In this document: positions 27,053 to 36,500 of the stretch, in pieces
Position numbering within the stretch: position 1 is the first letter of the stretch
Layout: every line of letters starts with the position of its first letter
Origin: Candidatus Segatella violae
GTDB lineage: Bacteria > Bacteroidota > Bacteroidia > Bacteroidales > Bacteroidaceae
Assembly (NCBI GenBank): GCA_002440225.1
Contig: DJSH01000070.1
Location: 1 to 64,000 of the forward strand
DNA length: 64,000 nt
Direction: 5' to 3'
Position numbers and translations under genes: made by a program
Notes under the pieces: model-generated
Told to the model about the DNA's origin: nothing
Databases searched by the model: none
What the model saw: the letters and a program-made list of their open reading frames with translations, nothing else

Positions 27053-27084
27053 CAAAGGTACAACTTTTCAGCGAATTATGCAAA
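27053..27084 (-). promoter_or_regulatory. rpsO promoter
   Basis: On the minus strand TTTG (27084-27081), a 20-base spacer and TACCTTTG (27060-27053) match the Bacteroidota promoter with one extra spacer base. It faces away from the typA -7 box 19 bases to the right, so the two promoters overlap. Confidence 0.75.
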
Positions 27085-27102
27085 TTTTTCGGGAATTTTT
27101 TG

Positions 27103-27110
27103 TAATTTTG
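27103..27110 (+). promoter_or_regulatory. -7 element of typA
   Basis: TAATTTTG lies 35 bases before the typA ATG. The -33 region would fall inside the rpsO -33 region (27081-27084), and no clear TTTG is present at the ideal spacing. Confidence 0.6.
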
Positions 27111-27145
27111 CACCCAAATTCAAAAGTATTTAAGGTAAAAACGAA

Positions 27146-28948
27146 ATGCAAGACATTAGAAACATTGCAGTTATTGCACACGTTGACCATGGTAAGACTA
27201 CATTGGTCGACAAGATGATGCTCGCTGGTAAGCTGTTCCGTGACGGCCAGGATAACAGCGGCGAGGTGCTCGATTCCAACGACTTGGAGCGCGAGCGTGG
27301 TATAACCATTCTATCAAAGAATGTGTCTATCAACTGGAAAGGTACTAAGATTAATATTCTCGATACTCCGGGACACTCTGACTTCGGTGGTGAGGTTGAG
27401 CGCGTGCTCAATATGGCAGACGGATGCCTCCTCCTCGTCGATGCCTTCGAGGGTCCTATGCCTCAGACTCGTTTCGTTCTCCAGAAGGCATTGCAGCTCG
27501 GTTTGAAGCCTATCGTTGTGGTCAATAAGGTGGATAAGCCTAACTGTCGCCCAGAGGAGGTATATGAAATGGTATTCGACTTGATGTGCGACCTCAACGC
27601 TACAGAGGACCAGCTCGACTTCCCTGTAGTGTATGGTTCAGCCAAGAACGGCTGGATGAGCGAGGACTACAACAAGCCAACAGACAACATTGACTATTTG
27701 CTCGACAAGATCATCGAGGTAATCCCTGCTCCTAAGCAGTTGGAGGGTACTCCTCAGCTCTTGATCACCTCTCTCGACTATAGCTCTTACACCGGTCGTA
27801 TCGCCGTGGGTCGTGTACACCGTGGTACATTGAAGGATGGTATGAACGTTACCATCTGCCACCGTGACGGTACCCAGGAGAAGACCAAGATCAAGGAGCT
27901 TCATACCTTCGAGGGTATGGGCCATAAGAAGACAGACCATGTGGATTCTGGCGACATCTGCGCCGTTATCGGTTTGGAGAAGTTCGAGATTGGCGATACC
28001 ATCTGCGACTACGAGAACCCAGAGCCACTGCCTCCTATCGCTGTCGATGAGCCTACCATGAGTATGCTCTTCACCATCAACGATTCTCCTTTCTTCGGCA
28101 AGGAGGGTAAGTTCTGTACTTCTCGCCACATTCAGGAGCGCTTGAACAAGGAGTTGGAGAAGAACCTCGCTCTTCGTGTTCAGCCTTACGAGGATACCAC
28201 AGATAAGTGGATTGTCTCAGGTCGTGGTGTGCTCCACCTCTCCGTGCTCATCGAGACCATGCGTCGTGAGGGCTACGAGCTTCAGGTAGGTCAGCCTCAG
28301 GTTATCTACAAGGAGATTGACGGTGTGAAGTGCGAGCCTGTAGAGGAGTTGACCATCAACGTGCCAGAGGAGTTCGCCTCTAAGATGATTGATATGGTTA
28401 CTCGTCGTAAGGGCGATATGACCTCTATGTTGAATATGGGCGAGCGTGTGGATATCGAGTTCGATATTCCTTCACGTGGTATCATCGGTCTTCGTACCAA
28501 TGTGTTGACGGCTTCTCAGGGCGAGGCTATCATGGCTCACCGTTTCAAGGAGTATCAGCCATACAAGGGCGAGATTAGCCGTCGCTCAAACGGTAGCATG
28601 ATTGCTTTGGAGACAGGTACCGCATACGCTTATGCCATCGATAAGCTTCAGGATCGTGGTAAGTTCTTCATCGACCCAGGTGAGGAGGTTTACGGCGGCG
28701 AGGTCGTAGGTGAGCATGTTCACGAGAACGACTTGGTAGTGAACGTAACCAAGGCAAAGCAGTTGACCAACGTGCGTGCCTCTGGTTCTGATGATAAGGC
28801 TCGTGTCATCCCTAAGACTGTGATGAGCCTTGAGGAGTGCTTGGAGTACATCCGCGAGGATGAGTACGTAGAGGTAACTCCTAAGAGCATGCGTATGCGC
28901 AAGATCGAGCTTGATCACTTGAAGCGCAAGCGTAGTAACAAAGATTAA
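27146..28948 (+). CDS. typA: Translational GTPase TypA/BipA
   Basis: Ribosome-associated EF-G-like GTPase involved in 50S assembly and stress adaptation. The GTPase domain shows AHVDHGKTTL (P-loop, residues about 10-19), RGITILSKN (switch I), DTPGHSDFGGEVERVL (G3) and NKVDK (G4). Beta-barrel domain II, an EF-G-like domain and the BipA-specific C-terminal domain follow, with the end ELDHLKRKRSNKD. The 600-residue length is normal. It is divergent from rpsO and bounded downstream by a hairpin. Confidence 0.96.
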   Translation: MQDIRNIAVIAHVDHGKTTLVDKMMLAGKLFRDGQDNSGEVLDSNDLERERGITILSKNVSINWKGTKINILDTPGHSDFGGEVERVLNMADGCLLLVDAFEGPMPQTRFVLQKALQLGLKPIVVVNKVDKPNCRPEEVYEMVFDLMCDLNATEDQLDFPVVYGSAKNGWMSEDYNKPTDNIDYLLDKIIEVIPAPKQLEGTPQLLITSLDYSSYTGRIAVGRVHRGTLKDGMNVTICHRDGTQEKTKIKELHTFEGMGHKKTDHVDSGDICAVIGLEKFEIGDTICDYENPEPLPPIAVDEPTMSMLFTINDSPFFGKEGKFCTSRHIQERLNKELEKNLALRVQPYEDTTDKWIVSGRGVLHLSVLIETMRREGYELQVGQPQVIYKEIDGVKCEPVEELTINVPEEFASKMIDMVTRRKGDMTSMLNMGERVDIEFDIPSRGIIGLRTNVLTASQGEAIMAHRFKEYQPYKGEISRRSNGSMIALETGTAYAYAIDKLQDRGKFFIDPGEEVYGGEVVGEHVHENDLVVNVTKAKQLTNVRASGSDDKARVIPKTVMSLEECLEYIREDEYVEVTPKSMRMRKIELDHLKRKRSNKD

Positions 28949-28975
28949 GCTATAGCTTATATAAATGGATCCACG

Positions 28976-29029
28976 AGAATTCCCCTCTTGTCGATGGCTT
29001 CGGCGTTCGACTTGTAGGGGATTCTTTTT
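28976..29029 (+). terminator. Terminator after typA
   Basis: AGAATTCCCCT (28976-28986) pairs with AGGGGATTCT (29016-29025) with one bulged T. Further pairing lies inside around a GGCTTCGGC-type apex, and TTTT follows. Confidence 0.7.
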
Positions 29030-29041
29030 AAATGGTTTGTT

Positions 29042-30004
29042 ATGTGGTTGTGGAGATTCTTTCGTAAGTTTTCGTTGCCTTGCTCCCTGGTGTTTGGAGC
29101 GGTGATGTATCTGATATTCGCCCATGTTCCTTTCTTGGAGCCGATAGGCGATGCGTGTGGCCCGAAGTTGGTGGATATGATGCCTGTGATACTCTTCGCC
29201 TTGCTCTATGTTACCTTCTGTAAGATAGAGATCAAGGAGATGAAGCCTAAGGCATGGCATTTCATACTCCAGCTCATTCGTACCTCGTTGGCATTGATGA
29301 TGGTGGTGCTCATCTTCGAGTTTGGCGGCAACTATGAGACCAAGCTCGTGTTGGAGGGTGCGTTCATCTGCTTTATCTGTCCTACGGCGGCTGCGGTGGC
29401 TGTGGTCACGGAGAAATTGGGTGGCTCGATTGGTTCGCTTACCACCTATACGGTCATCGCCAATATCTTTACGATGGTGATTATTCCGAGTCTCTTCCCG
29501 ATGGTGGAGAAGGGGGCGGATGTATCGTTCTTGATGATGAGTGCGATGGTGTTCCGCAATGTCACCACCGTCTTGGTTGTGCCTTTGCTCCTGGCTTTGC
29601 TGAGTCGCAGGTTCTTGCCTAAGTTGGTAGATAAGGTGAAGGGCGTAAAAGACTTGGGTTTCTATATGTGGTGCTTCAACCTCACCATCTTGATGGGTGA
29701 GACCTTGCGCAATATTCTTCATGCCGAGGTTTCGGGTTGGACGCTAGCCTTGCTCCTCGTCGTGCCCTTGTTCGTGTGTCTCATCCAGTTTGCCATCGGC
29801 AAGGCGGTGGGTAGACACTTCGGTGCGAGCATCAGTGCTGGTCAGGCGTTGGGGCAAAAAAATACCATCGTGGGCATCTGGCTCACCCTCACCTTCCTCA
29901 ATCCTCTTGCTGCCGTGGCTCCTGGAGCCTACGTGGTTTGGCAAAATCTGGTGAATGGTTGGCAGCTGTGGTATAAAGAAAAATATGGCAAGCTGAAATG
30001 GTAA
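29042..30004 (+). CDS. Bile acid:sodium symporter (BASS)-like membrane transporter
   Basis: A 320-residue inner-membrane protein with about nine or ten hydrophobic helices. The pattern FICPTAAAVAVVTEKLGG in the middle and GQALGQKNTIVGIWLTLTFLNPLAAVAPGAYVVWQN near the end resemble the two discontinuous-helix regions of the BASS/SBF fold. No substrate can be read off. It lies alone between two terminators, so context gives no help. An AEC-type transporter or generic permease is the alternative. Confidence 0.65.
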   Translation: MWLWRFFRKFSLPCSLVFGAVMYLIFAHVPFLEPIGDACGPKLVDMMPVILFALLYVTFCKIEIKEMKPKAWHFILQLIRTSLALMMVVLIFEFGGNYETKLVLEGAFICFICPTAAAVAVVTEKLGGSIGSLTTYTVIANIFTMVIIPSLFPMVEKGADVSFLMMSAMVFRNVTTVLVVPLLLALLSRRFLPKLVDKVKGVKDLGFYMWCFNLTILMGETLRNILHAEVSGWTLALLLVVPLFVCLIQFAIGKAVGRHFGASISAGQALGQKNTIVGIWLTLTFLNPLAAVAPGAYVVWQNLVNGWQLWYKEKYGKLKW

Positions 30005-30016
30005 GTGTAGATATGA

Positions 30017-30054
30017 AAAAAGCCGCTCTGCAATAATCAACAGAGCGGCTTTTT
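30017..30054. terminator. Bidirectional terminator between BASS-like gene and luxS
   Basis: A perfect 14-bp stem, 30017-30030 with 30041-30054, has A5 on the left and T5 on the right. It serves both convergent transcripts. Confidence 0.9.
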
Positions 30055-30070
30055 ATATGATGATTTCTTT

Positions 30071-30556
30071 CTAGTCTTGTGTAGGATAAATCAAGTTCTC
30101 TGGCTTGATGACATTCAAAACCTCTTCTAGATACTTCTTGCTTTCATACTTTGCCATTGGCAGGTCGTGGAGCAGGTAGTTGCCGCAATCCTTGGCTGCC
30201 TGACCAGGAATCTCGCCCTCGTAATCGGCGATGAACTTGAAGGTGCGTTTCATCAATTCTACGATGTCCTTGCTCTCGTAGTCGCCACGAATCAAGAGAT
30301 AGTTGCCTGTAAGACAGCCCATTGGTCCCCAATAGATGATGCGGTCTTTCCACTCTGGGTCGTTGCGCAGATAGGTGGCTGCGAGATGTTCGATGGTGTG
30401 GATGGCACCATTGTGGAGACAAGGCTCCTGATTAGGCACCTTCATGCGAATGTCGAAGGTGGTTACTACTTCTCCGCCTACTTCGTCCTTGCGACTCACG
30501 TAGATGCCACGGAGCAACTTGTTGTGATTGATGGTGAAACTTGGTATCTTATTCAT
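30071..30556 (-). CDS. luxS: S-ribosylhomocysteine lyase LuxS
   Basis: Cleaves S-ribosylhomocysteine to homocysteine and the AI-2 precursor DPD. The metal-binding motif HTIEH (H53, H57) and C124 in AAKDCGNYLLHD are present, as is GPMGCLTG around residues 77-84. The 161-residue length is full. It starts 10 bases after mtnN, so both steps from S-adenosylhomocysteine to AI-2 are in one transcript. Confidence 0.96.
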   Translation of the reverse strand: MNKIPSFTINHNKLLRGIYVSRKDEVGGEVVTTFDIRMKVPNQEPCLHNGAIHTIEHLAATYLRNDPEWKDRIIYWGPMGCLTGNYLLIRGDYESKDIVELMKRTFKFIADYEGEIPGQAAKDCGNYLLHDLPMAKYESKKYLEEVLNVIKPENLIYPTQD

Positions 30557-30566
30557 AATTTATAAC

Positions 30567-31265
30567 TTATAATTTTTCGAGGAAAGCCTTGGTTACATTG
30601 AACGAACCCTCTGCCATCTTCGCCCAAAAGTCGAAGTACTGCTGTGCCTTGGTGTCCTTCAGAGGCACGTCGCTGATGATGCGGAAGGAGATGAATGGAG
30701 TCTTGTAGATGTGGCAGGTCTGGGCGATGCTGCAACTTTCCATATCCACAGCCATCGCATGAGGGAAGTGCTCCAGGATGGAACGCATCTTCTCCTTGCT
30801 GTCAACGAACCATTCGCCGCTCACGATTTGACCTGCGTGGATATGAGGGTGCTGGTTGTTGGGGAGGTCGTTGATGGCAAGAGCCTTCTCCACATATTCC
30901 TTGGGAGTCTTGAAGACGGCGGGCATTCCGAGTATCTGTCCAAACTCGCATTCGTCGCCACAGTAAGCATCGTGATAGACGCATTCGGTGGCCACTACCA
31001 CCTCGGTTACGTTGAGGTTGATGTCGGCTCCGCCAGCCACGCCCGACGAGATGATCAGGTCGGGGTGATAATTGTCTATCATCTCCACGGCACCGATGGC
31101 ACTGTTCACCTTGCCGATGCCGCACTGCTGCATCACCACTTCGTTGTCGCCAATCTTGCCGATGACGAAATCCTTGTGGTTCTTGCGCTCTGTCTGCGAT
31201 TCTGTCAATAATGTTCTTAATTGCGTGAATTCCTTATCCATCGCAACGATAATTCCTATTTTCAT
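30567..31265 (-). CDS. mtnN: 5'-methylthioadenosine/S-adenosylhomocysteine nucleosidase
   Basis: Removes adenine from SAH and MTA, feeding LuxS. Recognised by the start MKIGIIVAMDKEFTQLRTLL, by ISSGVAGGADINLNV and VVATECVYHDAY, and by AVDMESCSIAQTCH, which carries the substrate-binding Met-Glu pair. The C-terminus has RIISDVPL. The 232-residue length is normal. First gene of the mtnN-luxS pair; a TAATTTTG -7 box lies 24 bases upstream on the minus strand. Confidence 0.95.
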   Translation of the reverse strand: MKIGIIVAMDKEFTQLRTLLTESQTERKNHKDFVIGKIGDNEVVMQQCGIGKVNSAIGAVEMIDNYHPDLIISSGVAGGADINLNVTEVVVATECVYHDAYCGDECEFGQILGMPAVFKTPKEYVEKALAINDLPNNQHPHIHAGQIVSGEWFVDSKEKMRSILEHFPHAMAVDMESCSIAQTCHIYKTPFISFRIISDVPLKDTKAQQYFDFWAKMAEGSFNVTKAFLEKL

Positions 31266-31288
31266 ATCAAATTCTAGTATTTTGGTTG

Positions 31289-31296
31289 CAAAATTA
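31289..31296 (-). promoter_or_regulatory. -7 element of mtnN-luxS
   Basis: On the minus strand TAATTTTG (31296-31289) fits TAnnTTTG, 24 bases before the mtnN start. No canonical -33 is seen. Confidence 0.55.
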
Positions 31297-31340
31297 CAAA
31301 AAATATTGCAGAGAGGTGCATGATTTCTGACGTTTTTTCG

Positions 31341-31348
31341 TATCTTTG
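31341..31348 (+). promoter_or_regulatory. -7 element of the ECF sigma factor gene
   Basis: TATCTTTG matches TAnnTTTG, 33 bases before the ATG at 31381. The mtnN and sigma-factor promoters are divergent and about 45 bases apart. Confidence 0.6.
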
Positions 31349-31380
31349 CATTCGTTTTATATTAATTGTAAGTTTGCAGG

Positions 31381-31890
31381 ATGCTAAAGTCGTTCATATA
31401 TAAGAGAAGGTTTGAGAAGATATACACCGAGAATTATACTCGGCTGTATTACTATGCCTTGCACATTGTGAACGAGGAAGAGACTGCCAAGGACATCCTG
31501 AACGATGTGTTCACCGCTTTGTGGAACAACATCGAAACCATCGACCTCTCCAAGATTAATGCCTATCTGATGGCCTCCGTGCGCAATCGCTCGGTAGACC
31601 ACCTGCGCCATCTGGTGCTCGAAAACCAATATACCGACGAGTATCTTCATACTGCCGAGATGTTCTACGACGACTATTCCGACGAAAAGGACAAACTGGT
31701 GGAGGAGATGTTCTCCCACCTCTCGCCGCCTACCGACGAGATACTGCGGATGTGCTACCTCAAGCGGATGAAGTATGCTGAGGTGGCGGAACAGCTCGAC
31801 ATCAGTCCCAGCACGGTGAAGAAGCACATCATGAAGGCTTTAAAGATATTAAGAGAACTATATAAAGATAAAAAGGAATACCCGATTTAA
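31381..31890 (+). CDS. RNA polymerase ECF sigma-70 factor
   Basis: A 169-residue sigma factor with region 2 (YTRLYYYALHIVNEEETAKDILNDVFTALW, about 20-50) and region 4 (ILRMCYLKRMKYAEVAEQLDISPSTVKKHIMKALKIL, about 120-157). It belongs to the FecI/Bacteroidota RpoE class. The anti-sigma gene follows 43 bases later, and a SusC with an STN signalling domain lies downstream, giving the classic trans-envelope signalling trio. It most likely directs transcription of the SusC/D locus. Confidence 0.93.
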   Translation: MLKSFIYKRRFEKIYTENYTRLYYYALHIVNEEETAKDILNDVFTALWNNIETIDLSKINAYLMASVRNRSVDHLRHLVLENQYTDEYLHTAEMFYDDYSDEKDKLVEEMFSHLSPPTDEILRMCYLKRMKYAEVAEQLDISPSTVKKHIMKALKILRELYKDKKEYPI

Positions 31891-31933
31891 CAGTTCGTCC
31901 GTATCTATAGATGCAGACAACAATAAAGGAATA

Positions 31934-32947
31934 ATGATGAACGAAGATTACGACATAACAGACTTTTCGCAGGAGGAAGTAGCCCTGAGAGACTACCTGC
32001 TCCGCAAGGCTCATCCGGCACCCGATGTGCAGGCTGAGCTGGATGGCTTTATGTACCGACAGGGCATGGGCACGAGTCGTCGTGCCCTCAAGATAAGCCT
32101 GGGGGTGGTGGCTGCCGTGGCAGCGTCGCTCTTGCTTCTTTTCGTTCTCAATACGGGCAAACGTGGATTGAGCGTTCCCGATGGGGCGGTCGTCGCTTAC
32201 GAGGCGGCCACCGAAGACGTCCAACAGGGTATAACCCTGCAAAAGGGCGACGAGGAACCGGTGACCGTGAATGGCAACCGCGTCTATACCACTCCTTCGG
32301 ATGCTTCGATGGATATGGTGGTGCGCAATGTGCTCTCCACGCCTCTTAATGCCACCGCCGAGGTGACGCTTGCCGATGGCACCGAGGTGATGCTGAATGC
32401 TGGCAGTCGCCTGACTTATCCACAGGTGTTCAAGGGCAAAACTAGAGAGGTGCAGTTGCAAGGCGAGGCTTATTTCAAGGTGCATCATGATGCTCGGCAT
32501 CCTTTCATCGTCCATGCCGGCAATATCAGCACCAAGGTGTTGGGCACCGAGTTCAATGTGCGTGCCTATGCTGCCAACGACACCCATGTTACCTTGTTGC
32601 AGGGCAGTGTGTTGGTTAGTTCAGCTACAGCCTCCAAGCGCATCAAGCCAGGGGAGGATGCCGCCTTCAATGGTTCTTCCCTCCATGTTCGTGCGGTGGA
32701 GACCGATGTCTTTACCGCTTGGAAACAAGGAGAGTTTTATTTCGACAACGAGCCTTTGCTGGACATTGCCAAGGAGATAGGCAAGTGGTACAATGTGAGC
32801 GTCGTCTTCCAGAGTCCGGAGAAGATGCATACCCGTCTCTTCTTTGCTGCGCCAAAGGATGCCAGCATCCAAGAACTTGTGGAGGTGCTGAATAGCCTGA
32901 ACAAGGCGAAGTTCGTATATCACAACGACCAGCTGGTCATCGAATAG
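31934..32947 (+). CDS. FecR-family anti-sigma factor
   Basis: Single-pass inner-membrane regulator that holds the ECF sigma factor and receives a signal from the STN domain of a TonB-dependent receptor. The cytoplasmic N-terminus (about 1-50) is followed by one TM helix (LGVVAAVAASLLLLFVL, about 54-72). The periplasmic FecR domain has EVTLADGTEVMLNAGSRLTYP and VQLQGEAYFKVHHDARHPFIVHAGN. The C-terminal DUF4974-like domain carries LLDIAKEIGKWYNVSVVFQ. The 337-residue length is usual. The start could equally be the next codon, also ATG. Confidence 0.93.
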   Translation: MMNEDYDITDFSQEEVALRDYLLRKAHPAPDVQAELDGFMYRQGMGTSRRALKISLGVVAAVAASLLLLFVLNTGKRGLSVPDGAVVAYEAATEDVQQGITLQKGDEEPVTVNGNRVYTTPSDASMDMVVRNVLSTPLNATAEVTLADGTEVMLNAGSRLTYPQVFKGKTREVQLQGEAYFKVHHDARHPFIVHAGNISTKVLGTEFNVRAYAANDTHVTLLQGSVLVSSATASKRIKPGEDAAFNGSSLHVRAVETDVFTAWKQGEFYFDNEPLLDIAKEIGKWYNVSVVFQSPEKMHTRLFFAAPKDASIQELVEVLNSLNKAKFVYHNDQLVIE

Positions 32948-32992
32948 TCTTTTCCGAGCGATTCGTGGACAGCTAGCTTGCGAAAAGTACTT

Positions 32993-33277
32993 CACACTAC
33001 ACCAAAATGCTGTAAGTTGTTGATAACGATGTGATTATGGCGGTGTAGTGTGGTTGCTGACACTTCACCCACACTACACCACACTACACCCTTGCAGTGG
33101 TTGTTGGGAGGCTTGAGCTTTTGTTTGAGGAGTGAAATGTTATAAACGCTGAGACGCTTACGAGCCGTTTACGAAAAGGTGTAGTGTGGTGTAGTGTTGG
33201 TGTAGTGTGAGGTCTCACACTACACCCGGCTAACGCTGCTGAGTCACAGATGGTTATGTGCTGTGTGGTGTAGTGTG
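32993..33277. repeat. Nine copies of an 11-mer in both orientations before susC
   Basis: GGTGTAGTGTG occurs at 33042, 33178, 33188 (last base T), 33199 and 33267. Its reverse complement CACACTACACC occurs at 32993, 33070, 33080 and 33216. Some copies are head-to-tail with one-base overlap and others are inverted pairs able to form hairpins (for example 33199-33209 with 33216-33226). This fills most of the 573-base gene-free stretch 32948-33520. The remaining part (33360-33450) has GGCAGTTTT-type repeats, and TATCTTTA at 33468-33475 may be the susC -7 box. Confidence 0.85.
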
Positions 33278-33520
33278 AAGTAGAAAAGGCAATTTCATCT
33301 TCAACGTAAGCGTATAAGCAGCCACGTCTCCCGATGCTGCGATTGTTGCCATTCGGAGGCAAAAGTTTGCCCCTTGTGTGGCAAAAAACTGCCTCAATCG
33401 GGGCAGTTCTCTGCCATGGTTAGGCAGTTTTTTCTTTCAAAGCGTACCCGATTCCTTTCCTTGCTCGTATCTTTAAGCAAAAATATCAATCAAAAGCATA
33501 AAATGTATTAATTCGTGCGT

Positions 33521-36500
33521 ATGAAAAAGAGAGAAAAGAAGAGAGTATGGATGACATGCTTGTTGCTCCTGTTCTTTGCCGTGACGATTTCGGCTCAGGG
33601 ACTGAGCAAGAAGTTTGATGTCAGTTTCAAGAACACACCTCTGTCTACCGCCCTCAAGACGATAGGCAAACAAAGCGGTGTGCGTGTGGAATTTGCCTAC
33701 GAAGACGTGAAGGCTTACAGGGTGAGCGCCAGCTTGAGGCAGGTGAACGCCGAACATGCCGTGAAGGTGGTTCTTGGCAATCGCCCCTTGACCTACAAGG
33801 TTGTGGGTGGCAAGTTTATCATCGTTTCTAAGAGTACGGACAAAAATCATCTTTCCATGAGTGATGATATTTCAATGCAGCCGGAAAAATTAGATAACAC
33901 AGCTGTTGCTCAGTCGGCAACAACCGTGAAGGGAACGGTAATAGACGAGACTAATGCTCCGTTGCCTGGTGTAAGTGTGTCGTGTGGCTCTAGCCGTACG
34001 GTAACCGACGCTAATGGAAATTTTATGTTGTCTCTTTCTGGTAATCATGGTGCGTATCTCTTGTTCTCATACATAGGTATGCAGCAACAGAAAGTGAAAT
34101 TCTCTTCTAGAAACAATCATCATATGCAGATTGTGATGCATGATGATGCCAGTAGCCTGGATGAGGTTGTCGTAACAGGTTACCAAGTACTTGACAAGCG
34201 CAGCTTGACATCTGCCGTGACATCTGTAAAGGCAGAAGATGTGTTGCGCTCAGATGTGAGCAGCATCGACCAAATGCTCGAAGGCAAAATCCCAGACATG
34301 ATGGTTGATAACAATTCTGGTGAGATAGGTGTGGCTCCAAAGATTCGTATTCGTGGTACCAGTACATTGGTGGGTAATCGTGAGCCTTTGTGGGTTGTCG
34401 ATGGTGTAGTAGTAAAAGACCCAGTGGATATTTCTCCTGATGAACTTAACGATCCTGATTATGTCAATCGTATAGGTAATGCTATTTCGGGCATCAATCC
34501 TCAGGATATAGACCGTATTGATGTGTTGAAAGATGCTGCTGCCACAGCCATCTATGGTACCAAGGCAGCCAATGGTGTGATTGTCATCACCACCAAGCGA
34601 GGATTCGAGGGCAAACCTCGTATCTCTTATAATGCAACGGTCAATTACAAGCGTCGCCCTCGCTACACGGATCATTCCGTGGATGTGATGAACTCCAAGG
34701 AGCGTGTTCAGTTTACACGCGAACTTTTGGACGATCATTATTTGTTTGGTAGCGATAATAATATGGTGGGCTATCTGGGCTTGGTCAACAAACTTTATAA
34801 TCATGAAATCGATTATGACGAGTTTGAGTCGCAGGTCGGATATATTGAAGGACTCAATACCGATTGGTTTGATTTGCTATGCAGGGATAGTTGGTCAAGT
34901 CAACATACCGCAAGTGTTAGTGGTGGATCGAGTAAGACACGCTACTACGTATCAGTAGGATTCAATGGAGAAAATGATGTCATCAAGGTCAACCATAATA
35001 AGCGCTATACTGCTTCTATGAACTTGGACAATACATTCAGTAAGTTTTTCAAGGCATCTTTTAATTTCAATGCGTATAATTACGATCGTGACACCTATCA
35101 GTCGAGTATATCGCCGATGAACTATGCCTATGAAACTTCTCGTGCCATACCTGCCTTTGAAGAGAATGGTGATTATTATTACTATGACAAAAAGGTAAAT
35201 TCTACTACGGCTTATAAATACAACATATTGAATGAACTTTCTAATAGTTCTTTTATGCAGAACACAAGTTCGTTCACGGTGGGTGCCAATTTGCAGTTTC
35301 TCTTCAATGATTGGTTGAATGCTCAGTTGGTTCTTTCACATACCAATCAGCACACCAACCAGGAGAGCTATTGGGGTGAGAAGACGTTCTATGCGGCAAA
35401 ACTTCGTGGCTCCAATTATGGAGAGACAATCTCGAAGCCAGAAAGCTCAACTTTGCCCCAAGGAGGTGAACTGTCTAAGAATATGGTGACGGATCGCAGT
35501 TATACTGCTCGTTTGCAATTCAACCTCAACAAGGTTTTTGGAAACGAGGAGCAACACAATTTTTACGCTACGGTGGGATTTGAGGTATATCACGATACCT
35601 ATAAGACATATTCTTATACGGCGCGTGGTTATTATCCTGACCGTGGACTTAGCTTCGTGACAGATATCGACCCTACCAAATATACGGCTTACGCTGCTTG
35701 GATGACCAGCAATGTTCCGAGTATTACTGATAATTTGACGAATACGGCTTCTGTGTATTCATCTTTTACGTATGCCTATAAGAGCATGGCGCGTATCAAC
35801 CTCAACGGACGTGTGGATGGTTCCAATAAGTTTGGCGATCGCAGCAACGATAAGTTCCTGCCAATTTGGTCATTATCTGGCTCGCTTGACTTGAAGCGTC
35901 TGGGGCTTTTGGATTTCAAGTGGATAGACTATATGAACTTCAAGGCATCATACGGATTCCAGGGCAATATGTTGACAAGCGAGTTCCCTACCATGACCAT
36001 TCGTAAAGGTACGCTGAATACTTACTATGGTTCATTTGCTTCCTACATCAACAAATATCCAAATCCAAATTTGAAGTGGGAGACAACTCGGTCTTATAAT
36101 TTAGGATTGGATTACTCTTTGTTCAACAATCGCTTGCACATGGAGCTTTCTTTCTATTATAAAAAGACAAAAAATGCTTTTATGTCAAAGAAAATATCTT
36201 CTGTGAACGGAATAGAGTCATACGTAATCAATGGCGGTGACATAACCAACAAGGGATATAGTTTGGACGTTACTTACATCCCTATTCGAAATAAGAACTT
36301 TCGTTGGACTGTCACTACTTCCATATCGAAAGTGTTCAATACGTTGGATTCACGTCCGGATGCGCAGACTTACGATTTGAGTGATTTCTTGACGGGTAAT
36401 GCGTTGGTGAAAGGGAAACCAGTGAGCACATTCTACAGCTATAAATTCTTGGGATTGAGCTCAGTGGATGGTGGTCCGATTTTTGACGATTACCAAGATA

